From positions 62,001 through 126,000 of the forward strand of contig NZ_VCIX01000083.1 of assembly GCF_006345825.1 (NCBI RefSeq): a stretch of 64,000 nucleotides of DNA. The letters run 5' to 3'. Numbering within the stretch: the stretch's first letter is position 1; each line of letters begins with the position of its first letter. This DNA is from Paenibacillus paridis. Lineage in GTDB: Bacteria; Bacillota; Bacilli; Paenibacillales; Paenibacillaceae. Under the pieces are notes generated by a model that saw only the letters and a program-made list of their open reading frames with translations, had not been told where the DNA came from and made no database searches. Below, piece after piece: positions 8,599 to 16,485 of the stretch. The translations under genes and the position numbers were made by a program.

Positions 8599-9387
8599 TT
8601 ACACTACTTGAAAAAGTGGTTCCACCGGAATAAAATGAACCGGGAGCATCGGAAACCGTTCACTCAGCCTGCGAGCCGCTAGTTCCATCCCCGGCTGCTC
8701 GCTCTCCGCATGCCCTAGTACGATAAGCGATTGACGTTTCCCCATAGCTTGAGCATCGCGCGTGTACTCTGGCGTCTCCCACTCTGGACCTTCTCCATAA
8801 ATAACTAATTCTGCATGATATTCCTCAAATACCGGTATTGCGGTATCTCTGCCGCCGCGATAGCCTGCTAACAGCGCAATTCGGCTGCAATTCATTGACA
8901 GCTCTCCCACGGCGCGGACGTACTGGAGAGACAGTTTTCTTTTGATATGGAAAATGACCTGATCGACGCTCGTTTCCGGCATCGTCAGCAGCGCTGCCTC
9001 AGGCCGATGCTCCGTCACATAAGCTTCCCAGTCCAAAGCCCGGATTAATCCCTCCATAATGCCGTCGGGCTGACTGCGATGGAGGCCATCATGAAACCGA
9101 TAGACCGCAAGGCCGTTCTCCTCCAAAAAGCGCCTCTTGGCAGCGGCAACCAAATTTTGCTCTTGGTTTGTGACATCATGATGGCTATAAAATAAGCCTT
9201 CATGTGAAATGATCAAATTGGCGCCTATACGCACCGCTTGCTCCAGCACAGCCTGCGTCGCCATAAAGGTTACCGCAATGCCCATTACCTCAGCTTGCAG
9301 GTCGCCAAAACACAAGCCATCCACACTATGATTTTGGGGGTCGGCTGGTCCCTCCAATGCATCCATCACATCCTGAACGTTTACCAT
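8599..9387 (-). CDS. Nif3/DUF34-like dinuclear-metal protein
   Basis: 262 residues from the ATG at 9387 (AAGGGGAG seven bases upstream). The fold cues are those of the Nif3-like (DUF34) family: GANLIISHEGLF near 70-81, RFHDGLHRS near 110, and GHAESEQPGMELAARRL near the C-terminus, which supply metal-ligand His and Glu residues. The usual HH pair is HE here, so it is a divergent member. The biochemical role of this family is unsettled; some members act as GTP cyclohydrolase I-like or metal-handling proteins. It ends 78 bases before the response regulator gene and might share its transcript. No link to xylan use is evident from sequence. Confidence 0.75.
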   Translation of the reverse strand: MVNVQDVMDALEGPADPQNHSVDGLCFGDLQAEVMGIAVTFMATQAVLEQAVRIGANLIISHEGLFYSHHDVTNQEQNLVAAAKRRFLEENGLAVYRFHDGLHRSQPDGIMEGLIRALDWEAYVTEHRPEAALLTMPETSVDQVIFHIKRKLSLQYVRAVGELSMNCSRIALLAGYRGGRDTAIPVFEEYHAELVIYGEGPEWETPEYTRDAQAMGKRQSLIVLGHAESEQPGMELAARRLSERFPMLPVHFIPVEPLFQVV

Positions 9388-9531
9388 CGCCAATCTCCCC
9401 TTCCTTTAAAATGGTCAGACTCCTCAATTTAACTAAATTGTAAGTTCAAAAACAATGGAGCACAATGTAAAAAGTATAGGTGGAGCCCTGGTAATGTATA
9501 GGAATCTTGCGGGAGCGGAAGTGTTTCATAG

Positions 9532-9573
9532 CAAAAAGAAAGCCACATTCGAGGTGTGAGCTCGAATGTGGCC
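9532..9573 (-). terminator. Rho-independent terminator
   Basis: A perfect 11-bp stem (GCCACATTCGA and its complement) closes a nine-base loop. On the minus strand it is followed by TTTCTTTTTGC. It lies just downstream of the 9586-9978 gene and ends that two-gene island. The plus-strand side is followed by an AT-rich tract, so it may also work the other way. Confidence 0.8.
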
Positions 9574-9585
9574 ATATAATATTTT

Positions 9586-9978
9586 TTATATATAATATAA
9601 ATAATCAATAATTTTTCCTAAACCAATCTTTCTGGCCCCTGTCTGTATTGTTAAAGTGTTTCCGGTAACGATAAATGGAGATATATTTTGATATGCTTCG
9701 TTTTCTACATTGGGCATTTCGATATTCACCTCATACCAATTACCTCTTATAAACTTTTCAATATTATCAATTGGAGTTATCGTGCCTGAAAAAATTAAAT
9801 TATTGCCTAAATTAATACCCGGCCTATTTATAATTTTTGTACTTATATCATGTGATAAACCAGACTCCAGAAAAATAATTTCTGCTTTCAGCAATAACAC
9901 ATATGTCCCCCTCCCCATGGATCTATGAGTATTTCTTATTGCAATGAAATTAGCATTTTTAGAAATACTAGTTTGCAT
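9586..9978 (-). CDS. Unknown 130-residue protein of AT-rich island
   Basis: I do not recognise this protein. It has no signal peptide or membrane segment and is rich in beta-prone stretches with many Asn and Ile (GTITPIDNIEKFIRGNWYEV near 70-89, TLTIQTGARKIGLG near 108-121). The pattern faintly recalls the C-terminal beta-sandwich domains found in polysaccharide ABC ATPases (Wzt C-domain), but this is speculative. Its ATG overlaps the upstream stop codon (TAATG), so it is translationally coupled to the ABC-like gene. Codon use is visibly AT-richer than in neighbouring genes, suggesting acquisition by transfer. Confidence 0.6.
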   Translation of the reverse strand: MQTSISKNANFIAIRNTHRSMGRGTYVLLLKAEIIFLESGLSHDISTKIINRPGINLGNNLIFSGTITPIDNIEKFIRGNWYEVNIEMPNVENEAYQNISPFIVTGNTLTIQTGARKIGLGKIIDYLYYI

Positions 9979-10652
9979 TACTGCTGCAAATTAACAACTT
10001 CATCCACAATATTCGTAAGTATATACTCGCTATCAGAAGGTACAATCGTAATGCATTGGTGATTTTTCAGTAGAGAACTACAAGTTTCTAGTCTAACTAT
10101 CAGACTTTCCTTCCAATCCTTATTCAAGAATGGAAAACAAAATATAGACTTGCCCTGCGCAAGCCCAATAGCTACTGTCGCATTCCATCGCTCATTGCTG
10201 ATCAAGTGCAAAGGTCGATTCATTCGAGTTGGCGAAAGTTCCAATTGTTCTACTAGGTTGTTAATCGACGGCTTAGGTAACACTACATTTTCTTCAAGTA
10301 ATTGCTCAACCGTAGGATAATACTTCAATCCCCATTTATTTCTTTTATAAAGAATATCGCCAACATAACAGCTATGCTGCCTTAACCTTCTCATATCCCA
10401 CTTTTCATTATCTCCTGAAACGATATCTCCAGAATTAAGCTTCGCTTCTCCCGCCAACGTATAGGACAGAGCCCATGCACCCGCACCCGAGTTGCTTACA
10501 ACACCATAAACAGTAGAATTACAGAAATTATGACTAAAATTAATCAACTTATCCACTTTAGAATCTATACCTAAAATACTTGGCTTGCAGCGAACGGACA
10601 CGTTTTTCAGTTGAAGACCTTCTATAACTATGTAACTTACCTCCCTGCACAT
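9978..10652 (-). CDS. Degenerate ABC-ATPase-like protein (pseudo-ATPase)
   Basis: 224 residues with the layout of an ABC ATPase domain but without its catalytic residues. The Walker A position reads SNSGAGAWAL (53-62), with Lys-Ser replaced by Ala-Trp. The signature reads LISNERWNAT (150-159) instead of LSGGE. The Walker B position reads SIFCFPFL (169-176) without the Asp-Glu pair. The H-loop position is ITIVPSDSEY (201-210) without His. The reading frame is intact. It starts at the ATG at 10652, but an AGGGAGG lies just inside the ORF eight bases before an in-frame ATA, so the true start is uncertain. It is AT-rich and coupled to the gene at 9586. The likely role is structural or regulatory rather than ATP hydrolysis. 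Confidence 0.6.
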   Translation of the reverse strand: MCREVSYIVIEGLQLKNVSVRCKPSILGIDSKVDKLINFSHNFCNSTVYGVVSNSGAGAWALSYTLAGEAKLNSGDIVSGDNEKWDMRRLRQHSCYVGDILYKRNKWGLKYYPTVEQLLEENVVLPKPSINNLVEQLELSPTRMNRPLHLISNERWNATVAIGLAQGKSIFCFPFLNKDWKESLIVRLETCSSLLKNHQCITIVPSDSEYILTNIVDEVVNLQQ

Positions 10653-10721
10653 TGTAAGATTGATCTAAAAGTATCCTCTAGTTATTAAATCAATAAACTA
10701 AAATCCCTAGTACAGCAGCAA

Positions 10722-10752
10722 ATTATAGCATATCCATTATAAATAATCTCAA
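10722..10752 (-). promoter_or_regulatory. Putative promoter with extended -10 for the AT-rich island
   Basis: The minus strand shows TGCTATAAT (extended -10, TATAAT at 10727-10722) with a weak -35 TTGAGA at 10752-10747 and a 19-base spacer. It points toward the gene starting at 10652. Confidence 0.45.
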
Positions 10753-10800
10753 CCCACCTGTCAGAATTTTGCTTCAATATGCTTACTCCTATCTAGGTGC

Positions 10801-10993
10801 AGAATAACGGGAATTGCTCCCGGTAATTTATCGAATTTGAATATTCCGCTGCGTTTAGATGGAATTTTTCCCTATAATTCCACATTATACGCTTATATGA
10901 ACGAAAAACAGTTGAATTAGCGGGAGCAATTCCAACTATTTCTTCTCTGCCCAGCGTCTAGAACTATTTTAGTGGGAGCAATTCCATCTAATG
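10801..10993. repeat. Four-armed palindromic intergenic repeat, copy A
   Basis: Two arms in one orientation (GGAATTGCTCCCGG at 10811-10824 and GATGGAATTTTTCCC near 10858-10872) face two arms in the other (AGCGGGAGCAATTCC near 10919-10933 and AGTGGGAGCAATTCCATC near 10970-10988). The core of each arm is CGGGAGnAATTCC. The whole can fold into nested hairpins. Related copies lie at 25670-25858, 35168-35355, 48301-48495, 48819-49008 and 60664-60851, always between genes. Confidence 0.8.
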
Positions 10994-11082
10994 CATAACG
11001 ATTCATTAATCAGCCCATACAAAACATGAAAACAGCTCATTTCGGTATCTGCTTAAATTCGTGTTATATAAAAACTACAACA

Positions 11083-11146
11083 ATAAAACACCCCGAAATT
11101 GTGCTCAGAAACCATCAAGGTTATCCGAGGTCCATTTTCGGGGTGT
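11083..11146 (-). terminator. Probable terminator after the GH127 gene
   Basis: CACCCCGAAA at 11089-11098 pairs with TTTCGGGGTG at 11136-11145; on the minus strand the hairpin is followed by TTTTATTG. The loop is long (about 37 bases), so efficiency is uncertain. It is the only such structure between the GH127 stop and repeat copy A. Confidence 0.55.
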
Positions 11147-11208
11147 GCGTCATGCATCATATCAATTAACCTTCTGCTTATCCCTCAAGCAGAACGGGAT
11201 GATCACTT

Positions 11209-11268
11209 TGTTGACCGTTCTTACTGCCGTTCCTATAAACGTTCCTACAAACGTTCCTAAAACCGTTC
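11209..11268 (-). repeat. 12-bp tandem repeat containing the GH127 stop codon
   Basis: On the minus strand the unit GAACGKTTNTAG occurs about five times without indels. The first unit is the last three codons plus the stop of the GH127 gene (Glu-Arg-Phe-stop, stop at 11257-11259). The next three units repeat Glu-Arg-x-stop in the same frame, with stops at 11245-11247, 11233-11235 and 11221-11223. A fifth partial unit is GAACGGTCAACA. Confidence 0.85.
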
Positions 11269-13230
11269 CTTCACCCAAACCGCCATCTCGCCTTGGCCGC
11301 GATTGGCCCAAGCGTAGTACGGAATAAAGGTTACTTTGGCTGACTCCAAAGCCGCTTCCGTGTTGGTGCGGTACAGCTGGCTTCCCCACTGCTCGAACTG
11401 AAGCCTTAGCGCATCCGCTTTAATGACCTGTATCCCGCCAATCAGCTCGTCGTTGAAGGACAAATCAAGCTCGGCATCCTGCGGCAGCAGAAGCTCCTGA
11501 AGCTGCGCGCCGTTATCCGCTTCCTCTATGCAGTACACGAGCGGACCACGCTGCAATGCAACCTTGCCCGCATTCTGCTTCACGAGCGGATGGCTTCTCA
11601 CCCGCAGAATCGGCATATCGAGTGTAAGCTCGACGATATCGCCAGCAGTCCAAATTCGTTCGATATGCGCGTACCCATCCACGATGTTCCCCTCAATGGC
11701 AAAAGCTTCTCCGTTCACGAGCACGGCTGCTTTTGAGGACCAATCCGGAATACGAAGCGCCAAGGTGAATGAAGCAGGCTTCTCTACGGATACCTCAAAG
11801 CGCGCTGTCCCTTCCCAAGGCATGCTCGATTGCTGCTTAAGCTGCACTTTCGTAGCGCCTAGGGAGAGCTCCGCCTCGCCGCCAATATAAAGATGCGAAT
11901 AAATGGTGTTTTCTTTCGTCGAATACAAATATTCGCCCAGTGATGCCAGCAAGCGGGCAATATTCGGCGGGCAGCATGCGCAGCCAAACCATTCCTGGCG
12001 GACCGGTTTCACATGGTTGAAGTTTTTGTTTTTCCCCTCGCAAACCTCCGGCGTAACTTCCAGTGGATTCACGTAAAAGAAATGCTTGCCATCGCGCGAC
12101 ATGCCCGCAATAACGGTGTTGAATAATGCCCGCTCCATCACATCCGCATAACGGCTGTTAGGCTCAAGCTGCAGCATACGGTGAGCGAAGAAGATCAAGC
12201 CGATCGAAGCGCAAGTCTCAGAATAAACCGTGTCATTTGGCAAATCATAATCGAAGGAAAAAGCTTCTCCCTGAGCCATCGAGCCGATTCCGCCCGTAAT
12301 ATACATTTGCTTCGAAGCAATATTGTCCCATAATCTGCGGCATGCCTCAAGGAGCGACTCGTCCCCGGTCTCCCGAGCTACATCAGCCATGCCTGCAAGC
12401 ATGTACACAACGCGTACCGCATGGCCAACTGCCGCTTCCTGCTCCCTTACGGGCACATGCGCTTGGAAATATTCAGGTTTAATATGAATTTTGTTATTGC
12501 TCCAATGCGTTGTTCTTCCGCGGCGGTCTGCCTCTTCTTCGAAGAAGTTTGGCAGCTGTCCGCGTTTATCGATAAAGTAGCTGCTTAGCTCCAAATACTT
12601 GCGGTTGCTTGTCGTTTCATAAAGCTTCACCAGCGCAAGCTCAACTTCCTGATGGCCGTCATACCCGGCAATTTGGCCGGGGCCATCCCCGAATACTACC
12701 GCAATGTCATCTGCAATCCGGCAGACGATATCGAGCAGCTGCCGCTTGCCTGTAGCCCTATAGTAAGCGACGCCAGCTTCAATCATATGCCCAGCGGAAT
12801 ACAGCTCGTGGCATTCGGTCAAGTTGGTCCACTTCTTGTCTGGCTCCTTAATCGTGAAGTACGTATTCAAGTAACCATCCGGCTGCTGCGCCTTGCCTAT
12901 AATGTCGATCATCTCGTCTGCTACCTGCTCAAGCGCCTCATCCCGCTTCGTCTCCAGCAAATAAGCAACCGCTTCTAACCACTTGGCTACGTCGGTATCT
13001 TGAAACACAAAGCCGTAAAAGTCACCTTTCTCCAAACCAGCTGCAATCTTAAAATTGCTGACCGCCCCGCTTCGTTCCGCGCCCTCGACCCGGTCATTTA
13101 TCGCATCCCATTGATAAGGCACCACAACGTCCCTAACCAGATTAATATAATAATTCCAAAAATCATCCTTTATCTTCACTTGCTTCAAGGATACCGGCTT
13201 TGCGTGATCTTGGCTAATCGCTTGTCCCAT
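11257..13230 (-). CDS. Beta-L-arabinofuranosidase, GH127
   Basis: 657 residues from the ATG at 13230 (AGGAGC about eight bases upstream; a GTG six bases earlier is less well spaced). The family hallmark is complete: SETC (Glu338 and Cys340) and GCACCPPN with the vicinal cysteines 419-420, corresponding to the zinc-bound catalytic cluster of HypBA1-type GH127 enzymes. It has no signal peptide, so it should release L-arabinose from imported beta-arabinofuranosyl oligosaccharides in the cytoplasm. It is divergent from an AraC regulator at 13367, its likely controller. Its 3' end lies in a 12-bp tandem repeat. Confidence 0.92.
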   Translation of the reverse strand: MGQAISQDHAKPVSLKQVKIKDDFWNYYINLVRDVVVPYQWDAINDRVEGAERSGAVSNFKIAAGLEKGDFYGFVFQDTDVAKWLEAVAYLLETKRDEALEQVADEMIDIIGKAQQPDGYLNTYFTIKEPDKKWTNLTECHELYSAGHMIEAGVAYYRATGKRQLLDIVCRIADDIAVVFGDGPGQIAGYDGHQEVELALVKLYETTSNRKYLELSSYFIDKRGQLPNFFEEEADRRGRTTHWSNNKIHIKPEYFQAHVPVREQEAAVGHAVRVVYMLAGMADVARETGDESLLEACRRLWDNIASKQMYITGGIGSMAQGEAFSFDYDLPNDTVYSETCASIGLIFFAHRMLQLEPNSRYADVMERALFNTVIAGMSRDGKHFFYVNPLEVTPEVCEGKNKNFNHVKPVRQEWFGCACCPPNIARLLASLGEYLYSTKENTIYSHLYIGGEAELSLGATKVQLKQQSSMPWEGTARFEVSVEKPASFTLALRIPDWSSKAAVLVNGEAFAIEGNIVDGYAHIERIWTAGDIVELTLDMPILRVRSHPLVKQNAGKVALQRGPLVYCIEEADNGAQLQELLLPQDAELDLSFNDELIGGIQVIKADALRLQFEQWGSQLYRTNTEAALESAKVTFIPYYAWANRGQGEMAVWVKERF

Positions 13231-13366
13231 TTGCACTGCTCCTCTTCCAACATTGTTTAAATTTCATGCTGCTGATTTCTATTTTATGCGTTAGAATGGA
13301 ACATAACTACAAACACAAATAACCTATTTCTTATAAAATATCACACAAGAAAGGAGCTGATCATCG

Positions 13367-14239
13367 ATGTCAGAAACGTCGGAGCATGTCTATTTTTCGG
13401 CGCCACCGCTTCCCTATTACCTAGAAAGTGGCGTAACCCTTCATCGGCCTGGCGACCAGCACCCAAGCCGAAAGCAGCTTGGCGTATTTGATTTGCTCAT
13501 CGTGGAAAGCGGCTGCTTGTTTATCGGGGAGGAGGAGCATAGATGGTCATTGACGGAAGGACAGACCCTTCTGCTCCTTCCCGATCTATATCATTATTCC
13601 GTCAAACCCTCAGAAGAGAATACCGTGTTCTATTGGGTCCACTTTCAGGCTATCGGGCAATGGCAGCAATCCGGTCTGGACCATGCCATTTTGAACCACG
13701 AAGAGCACTATAACCGTTTTCTAACTCCCCTCTATTCGCTTCACCTTCAGAAAGCATGGACACTGCCTTATCCCGAGCAAGCTTATCGTTTAATGCGGGC
13801 GCTGAACAAGGCCGGAAGCGAACGCCAATCTAGTGCTTTTTGGACGCAGCAGCAAACCTTCGAGGAACTGCTGCGCATGATGGATTTGCGTCAAAACGAA
13901 AGCTATACCAGCCCTGTGGTCACGCTCGCCGAGAAGACGGAAGTTTACATCAAGAACAATTACCGTACGGAGATCACGAGCAAAACCATGTCCGAATCGC
14001 TCAATTTCCACTACAACTATATCACCCGATGCATGAAGCAGGTGTACGGCATGACGCCGATCGATTACTTAGCCAAATACCGATTAGAGCAAGCGAAGCT
14101 GCTGCTGCTGAAGACGGAGTGGCCGGTTGCTGAAATCGCGCTGCATGTAGGCTTCGAGAACGTTCCTTATTTCTCCAATTGCTTCACCCGACAGATCGGG
14201 CTGCCCCCAACCAAGTTTCGCAAGCGTTATATGAGTTGA
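13367..14239 (+). CDS. AraC-family regulator, divergent to GH127
   Basis: 290 residues. The N-terminal cupin-like sensor (about 1-150) contains GCLFIGEEEHRWSLTEGQTLLLLPD. The C-terminal double helix-turn-helix (about 185-290) shows SKTMSESLNFHYNYITRCMKQ and VAEIALHVGFENVPYFSNCFTR. The ATG follows AAAGGAG. The 136-base divergent spacer with the GH127 gene suggests that it controls that gene in response to an arabinose-related sugar. It stands alone on the plus strand. Confidence 0.9.
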   Translation: MSETSEHVYFSAPPLPYYLESGVTLHRPGDQHPSRKQLGVFDLLIVESGCLFIGEEEHRWSLTEGQTLLLLPDLYHYSVKPSEENTVFYWVHFQAIGQWQQSGLDHAILNHEEHYNRFLTPLYSLHLQKAWTLPYPEQAYRLMRALNKAGSERQSSAFWTQQQTFEELLRMMDLRQNESYTSPVVTLAEKTEVYIKNNYRTEITSKTMSESLNFHYNYITRCMKQVYGMTPIDYLAKYRLEQAKLLLLKTEWPVAEIALHVGFENVPYFSNCFTRQIGLPPTKFRKRYMS

Positions 14240-14822
14240 TTTTGTTTCAAATGACTACCAAATAGCCCTAAATGATATAGGGAAAGTAAATTGTAAGGAA
14301 ACGATTTACGCCTGCATTTGAAGGCAACCGCTTTAAAGCTAATACACAAGCAAAAGTACAGGACTAGCTACACTGTATTTCTGCAGGCAAATGCCTGATT
14401 ACTTCAATCGCTAAGCTCGTATGTTGTAGAACGTACAATATAAGCAGCTATTTTAGAGCTAAAAGTAACACACAGGGCTGATTCTAATGCATCCATACAA
14501 CATAGAAGTATCATTTAGACCAAACAGCATAAAGTTCCTGCAGCCGTGCAGGATAGGCAGCTAGATGAGAATCCGCATCTCCGAAATGACCATCAGAACC
14601 GATTGGTAAGCTCACCTTGCAACTGCTGTGAACAAAAAAAGCAGGATCCTTTTGGCCAAACTAATGCCAAAAAGACCCTGTTTCATAAGCGTATCCGAAG
14701 GGCAGACGCACTCCCCCTCTATTCGGTGCCGTTCTATTTCATTAAGCGGCTTTCCTCCAGCCATAAAATCGCCGTCACGCTGCGCGGATAATTGGAGCAG
14801 CATGGGGATTCTTCTTGGCTAA
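14240..14822. other. Noncoding gap after the AraC gene
   Basis: 583 bases between convergent genes. I see no credible coding sequence: the short open frames lack ribosome binding sites. The only clear element is the terminator-like hairpin at 14632-14678 on the minus strand. No copy of the intergenic repeat family is visible. Confidence 0.6.
14632..14678 (-). terminator. Rho-independent terminator for the GH29 gene
   Basis: On the minus strand, GGTCTTTTTGGC pairs with GCCAAAAGGATCC across a short loop and is followed by TGCTTTTTTT. It lies about 145 bases past the fucosidase stop. Confidence 0.7.
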
Positions 14823-16286
14823 TTAATCGATATTCAAGCTAAACACGACTGGAGCCGCGCTTTGCACCTGTTTTGTCTTTATGATTAGAGCTTCTTCCGT
14901 TCTCTCCCATACCGGTTGCTCATCAAAGCCCAAAATGCTGATGTCCTTGATAATTCCTTGAAAATCATGAGATTTCTCCCGCAGCGCTTTTATTTTCACC
15001 ACTCCGTTCTCCGGATAGACAAGCACGATTGCATACAATCGGCTTCCCTTCACCGTAAAGCGGATATCCTCGCTCGTGAACGCTTTTGTCTTCCCGTCCG
15101 TGAATTGGCCCTCCTCAACCAAGGTTGGTCCTTCTCCAAACGTTCGCCAAAAGGTCGTATCGTAGATGGCGTCGCCGTTCAACTTTAGCCAATCGCCGAT
15201 TTCAAGCAAAATCTCCTTATCCTCTTCCGGAATCGTGCCATCTGCGTGAGGCCCCACGTTGAGCAAAAGGCTGCCGTTTTTGCTGACGATATCGACCAAA
15301 TCGCGAATAATTTCAACGGATGTTTTATAATCATTGCCCGCCGTATAGCTCCATGAGTTTTTGGCTACCGCCGTATCAGTTTGCCAGAAATAGGGCTTCA
15401 GCGCAGCGAATTGCCCCCGCTCCACATCAGGCACCGCGGTTCCGAAATGAAAGGCCTCGTGCTTGTAATTAATCGCTACCTCTATTCCCCATTCGACGGC
15501 TTTGTTATAGTAATAGGCTGCGAACTTTTTGAGATAAGGCTTGAAGGCCGCCGTTTGAATCCACCAGTCGAAATAAAAAACTCTCGGTTGGTACTCATCC
15601 ACAAGCTCACAGCATCTGACCAGCCAATCCTCCAAATACTCCTGGCTCGGAGGTGAGCCATACAGATCATGATGGTCAGGCTCCGGCATCGACGGCCAAT
15701 AGAAATCTCCCCGCGTGAGCGGCTCCTTGATATCCGATTCAAACTCCTTGCCATGCGAGAGAAAGAACCAGTGCTCGGCCCGGTGAGAGGACACGCAAAA
15801 CGTCATGCCCCGCTCCTCAAACGCGGCTTTCATTTCAGCTAATACGTCTCTCTTTGGTCCCATCTCATAGGCATTAAAATGAGACAATTCGCTTCTATAC
15901 ATTTGGAAGCCATCATGATGCTCCGCGACAGGCATCACATATTTTGCGCCCGCTTGACGGAACAGCTCCGCCCACTCATCGGCATTAAAGTTCTCCGCTT
16001 TAAACATCGGAATAAAATCCTTGTATCCAAAATCCTTATGGTCGCCATACGTTTCAATGTGGTGCTTATATTCGTCCGAGCCTTGGATATACATGTTCCT
16101 TGGGTACCACTCATTCTTAAATGCAGGTACGGCGTAAACGCCCCAATGGATGAAAATGCCGAATTTCGCTTTTTTGTACCATGCGGGAACCTCATATTCA
16201 CTTAATGAATGCCAATGATCCTTGTATTTTCCATTAGCAATCGTATCCTCAATCGTTTGTAAATAGCTCGTTACGTCCATCCTCAT
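14823..16286 (-). CDS. Alpha-L-fucosidase, GH29
   Basis: About 487 residues. Several start codons lie close together (GTG 16292, ATG 16289, 16286 and 16280) after TGAGGGAG; 16286 is the best spaced. Motifs of GH29 are plain: WYKKAKFGIFIHWGVYAVP, VAEHHDGFQMY, and RVFYFDWW with the nucleophile Asp near residue 240. The C-terminal half holds SLLLNVGPHADGTIPEED, usual for the family. No signal peptide is seen, so it should remove L-fucose from imported oligosaccharides in the cytoplasm. It shares its orientation with the next gene upstream (16486) but is separated from it by a terminator. Confidence 0.93.
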   Translation of the reverse strand: MRMDVTSYLQTIEDTIANGKYKDHWHSLSEYEVPAWYKKAKFGIFIHWGVYAVPAFKNEWYPRNMYIQGSDEYKHHIETYGDHKDFGYKDFIPMFKAENFNADEWAELFRQAGAKYVMPVAEHHDGFQMYRSELSHFNAYEMGPKRDVLAEMKAAFEERGMTFCVSSHRAEHWFFLSHGKEFESDIKEPLTRGDFYWPSMPEPDHHDLYGSPPSQEYLEDWLVRCCELVDEYQPRVFYFDWWIQTAAFKPYLKKFAAYYYNKAVEWGIEVAINYKHEAFHFGTAVPDVERGQFAALKPYFWQTDTAVAKNSWSYTAGNDYKTSVEIIRDLVDIVSKNGSLLLNVGPHADGTIPEEDKEILLEIGDWLKLNGDAIYDTTFWRTFGEGPTLVEEGQFTDGKTKAFTSEDIRFTVKGSRLYAIVLVYPENGVVKIKALREKSHDFQGIIKDISILGFDEQPVWERTEEALIIKTKQVQSAAPVVFSLNID

Positions 16287-16416
16287 CATCACTCCCTCAG
16301 TAGTCGTTTCTATATATATTCTAGCGATGAGAGGAGCCTAAACAAAGGTTTAAAACTATCATTCTATTGGATGAGAATAACTTTTGTGCCTTCCCAGTCC
16401 GATCATTCGCGAATAT

Positions 16417-16480
16417 AAAAGGGATGCTTTCCTCTTCGGCACACGGAGTCACTCCGCAGCCGATCAGAGAAAGCATCCCT
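16417..16480 (-). terminator. Rho-independent terminator
   Basis: On the minus strand, AGGGATGCTTTCTCTGATCG pairs almost perfectly with its complement across an inner hairpin and is followed by TTTTATAT. It lies six bases past the stop of the alpha/beta hydrolase gene (16486). Confidence 0.85.
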
Positions 16481-16485
16481 AAGAG

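Noticed and set aside
11061-11327. 88-codon plus-strand open frame
   Set aside because: It covers the terminator, the 12-bp repeat and the antisense of the GH127 3' end; no start signal.
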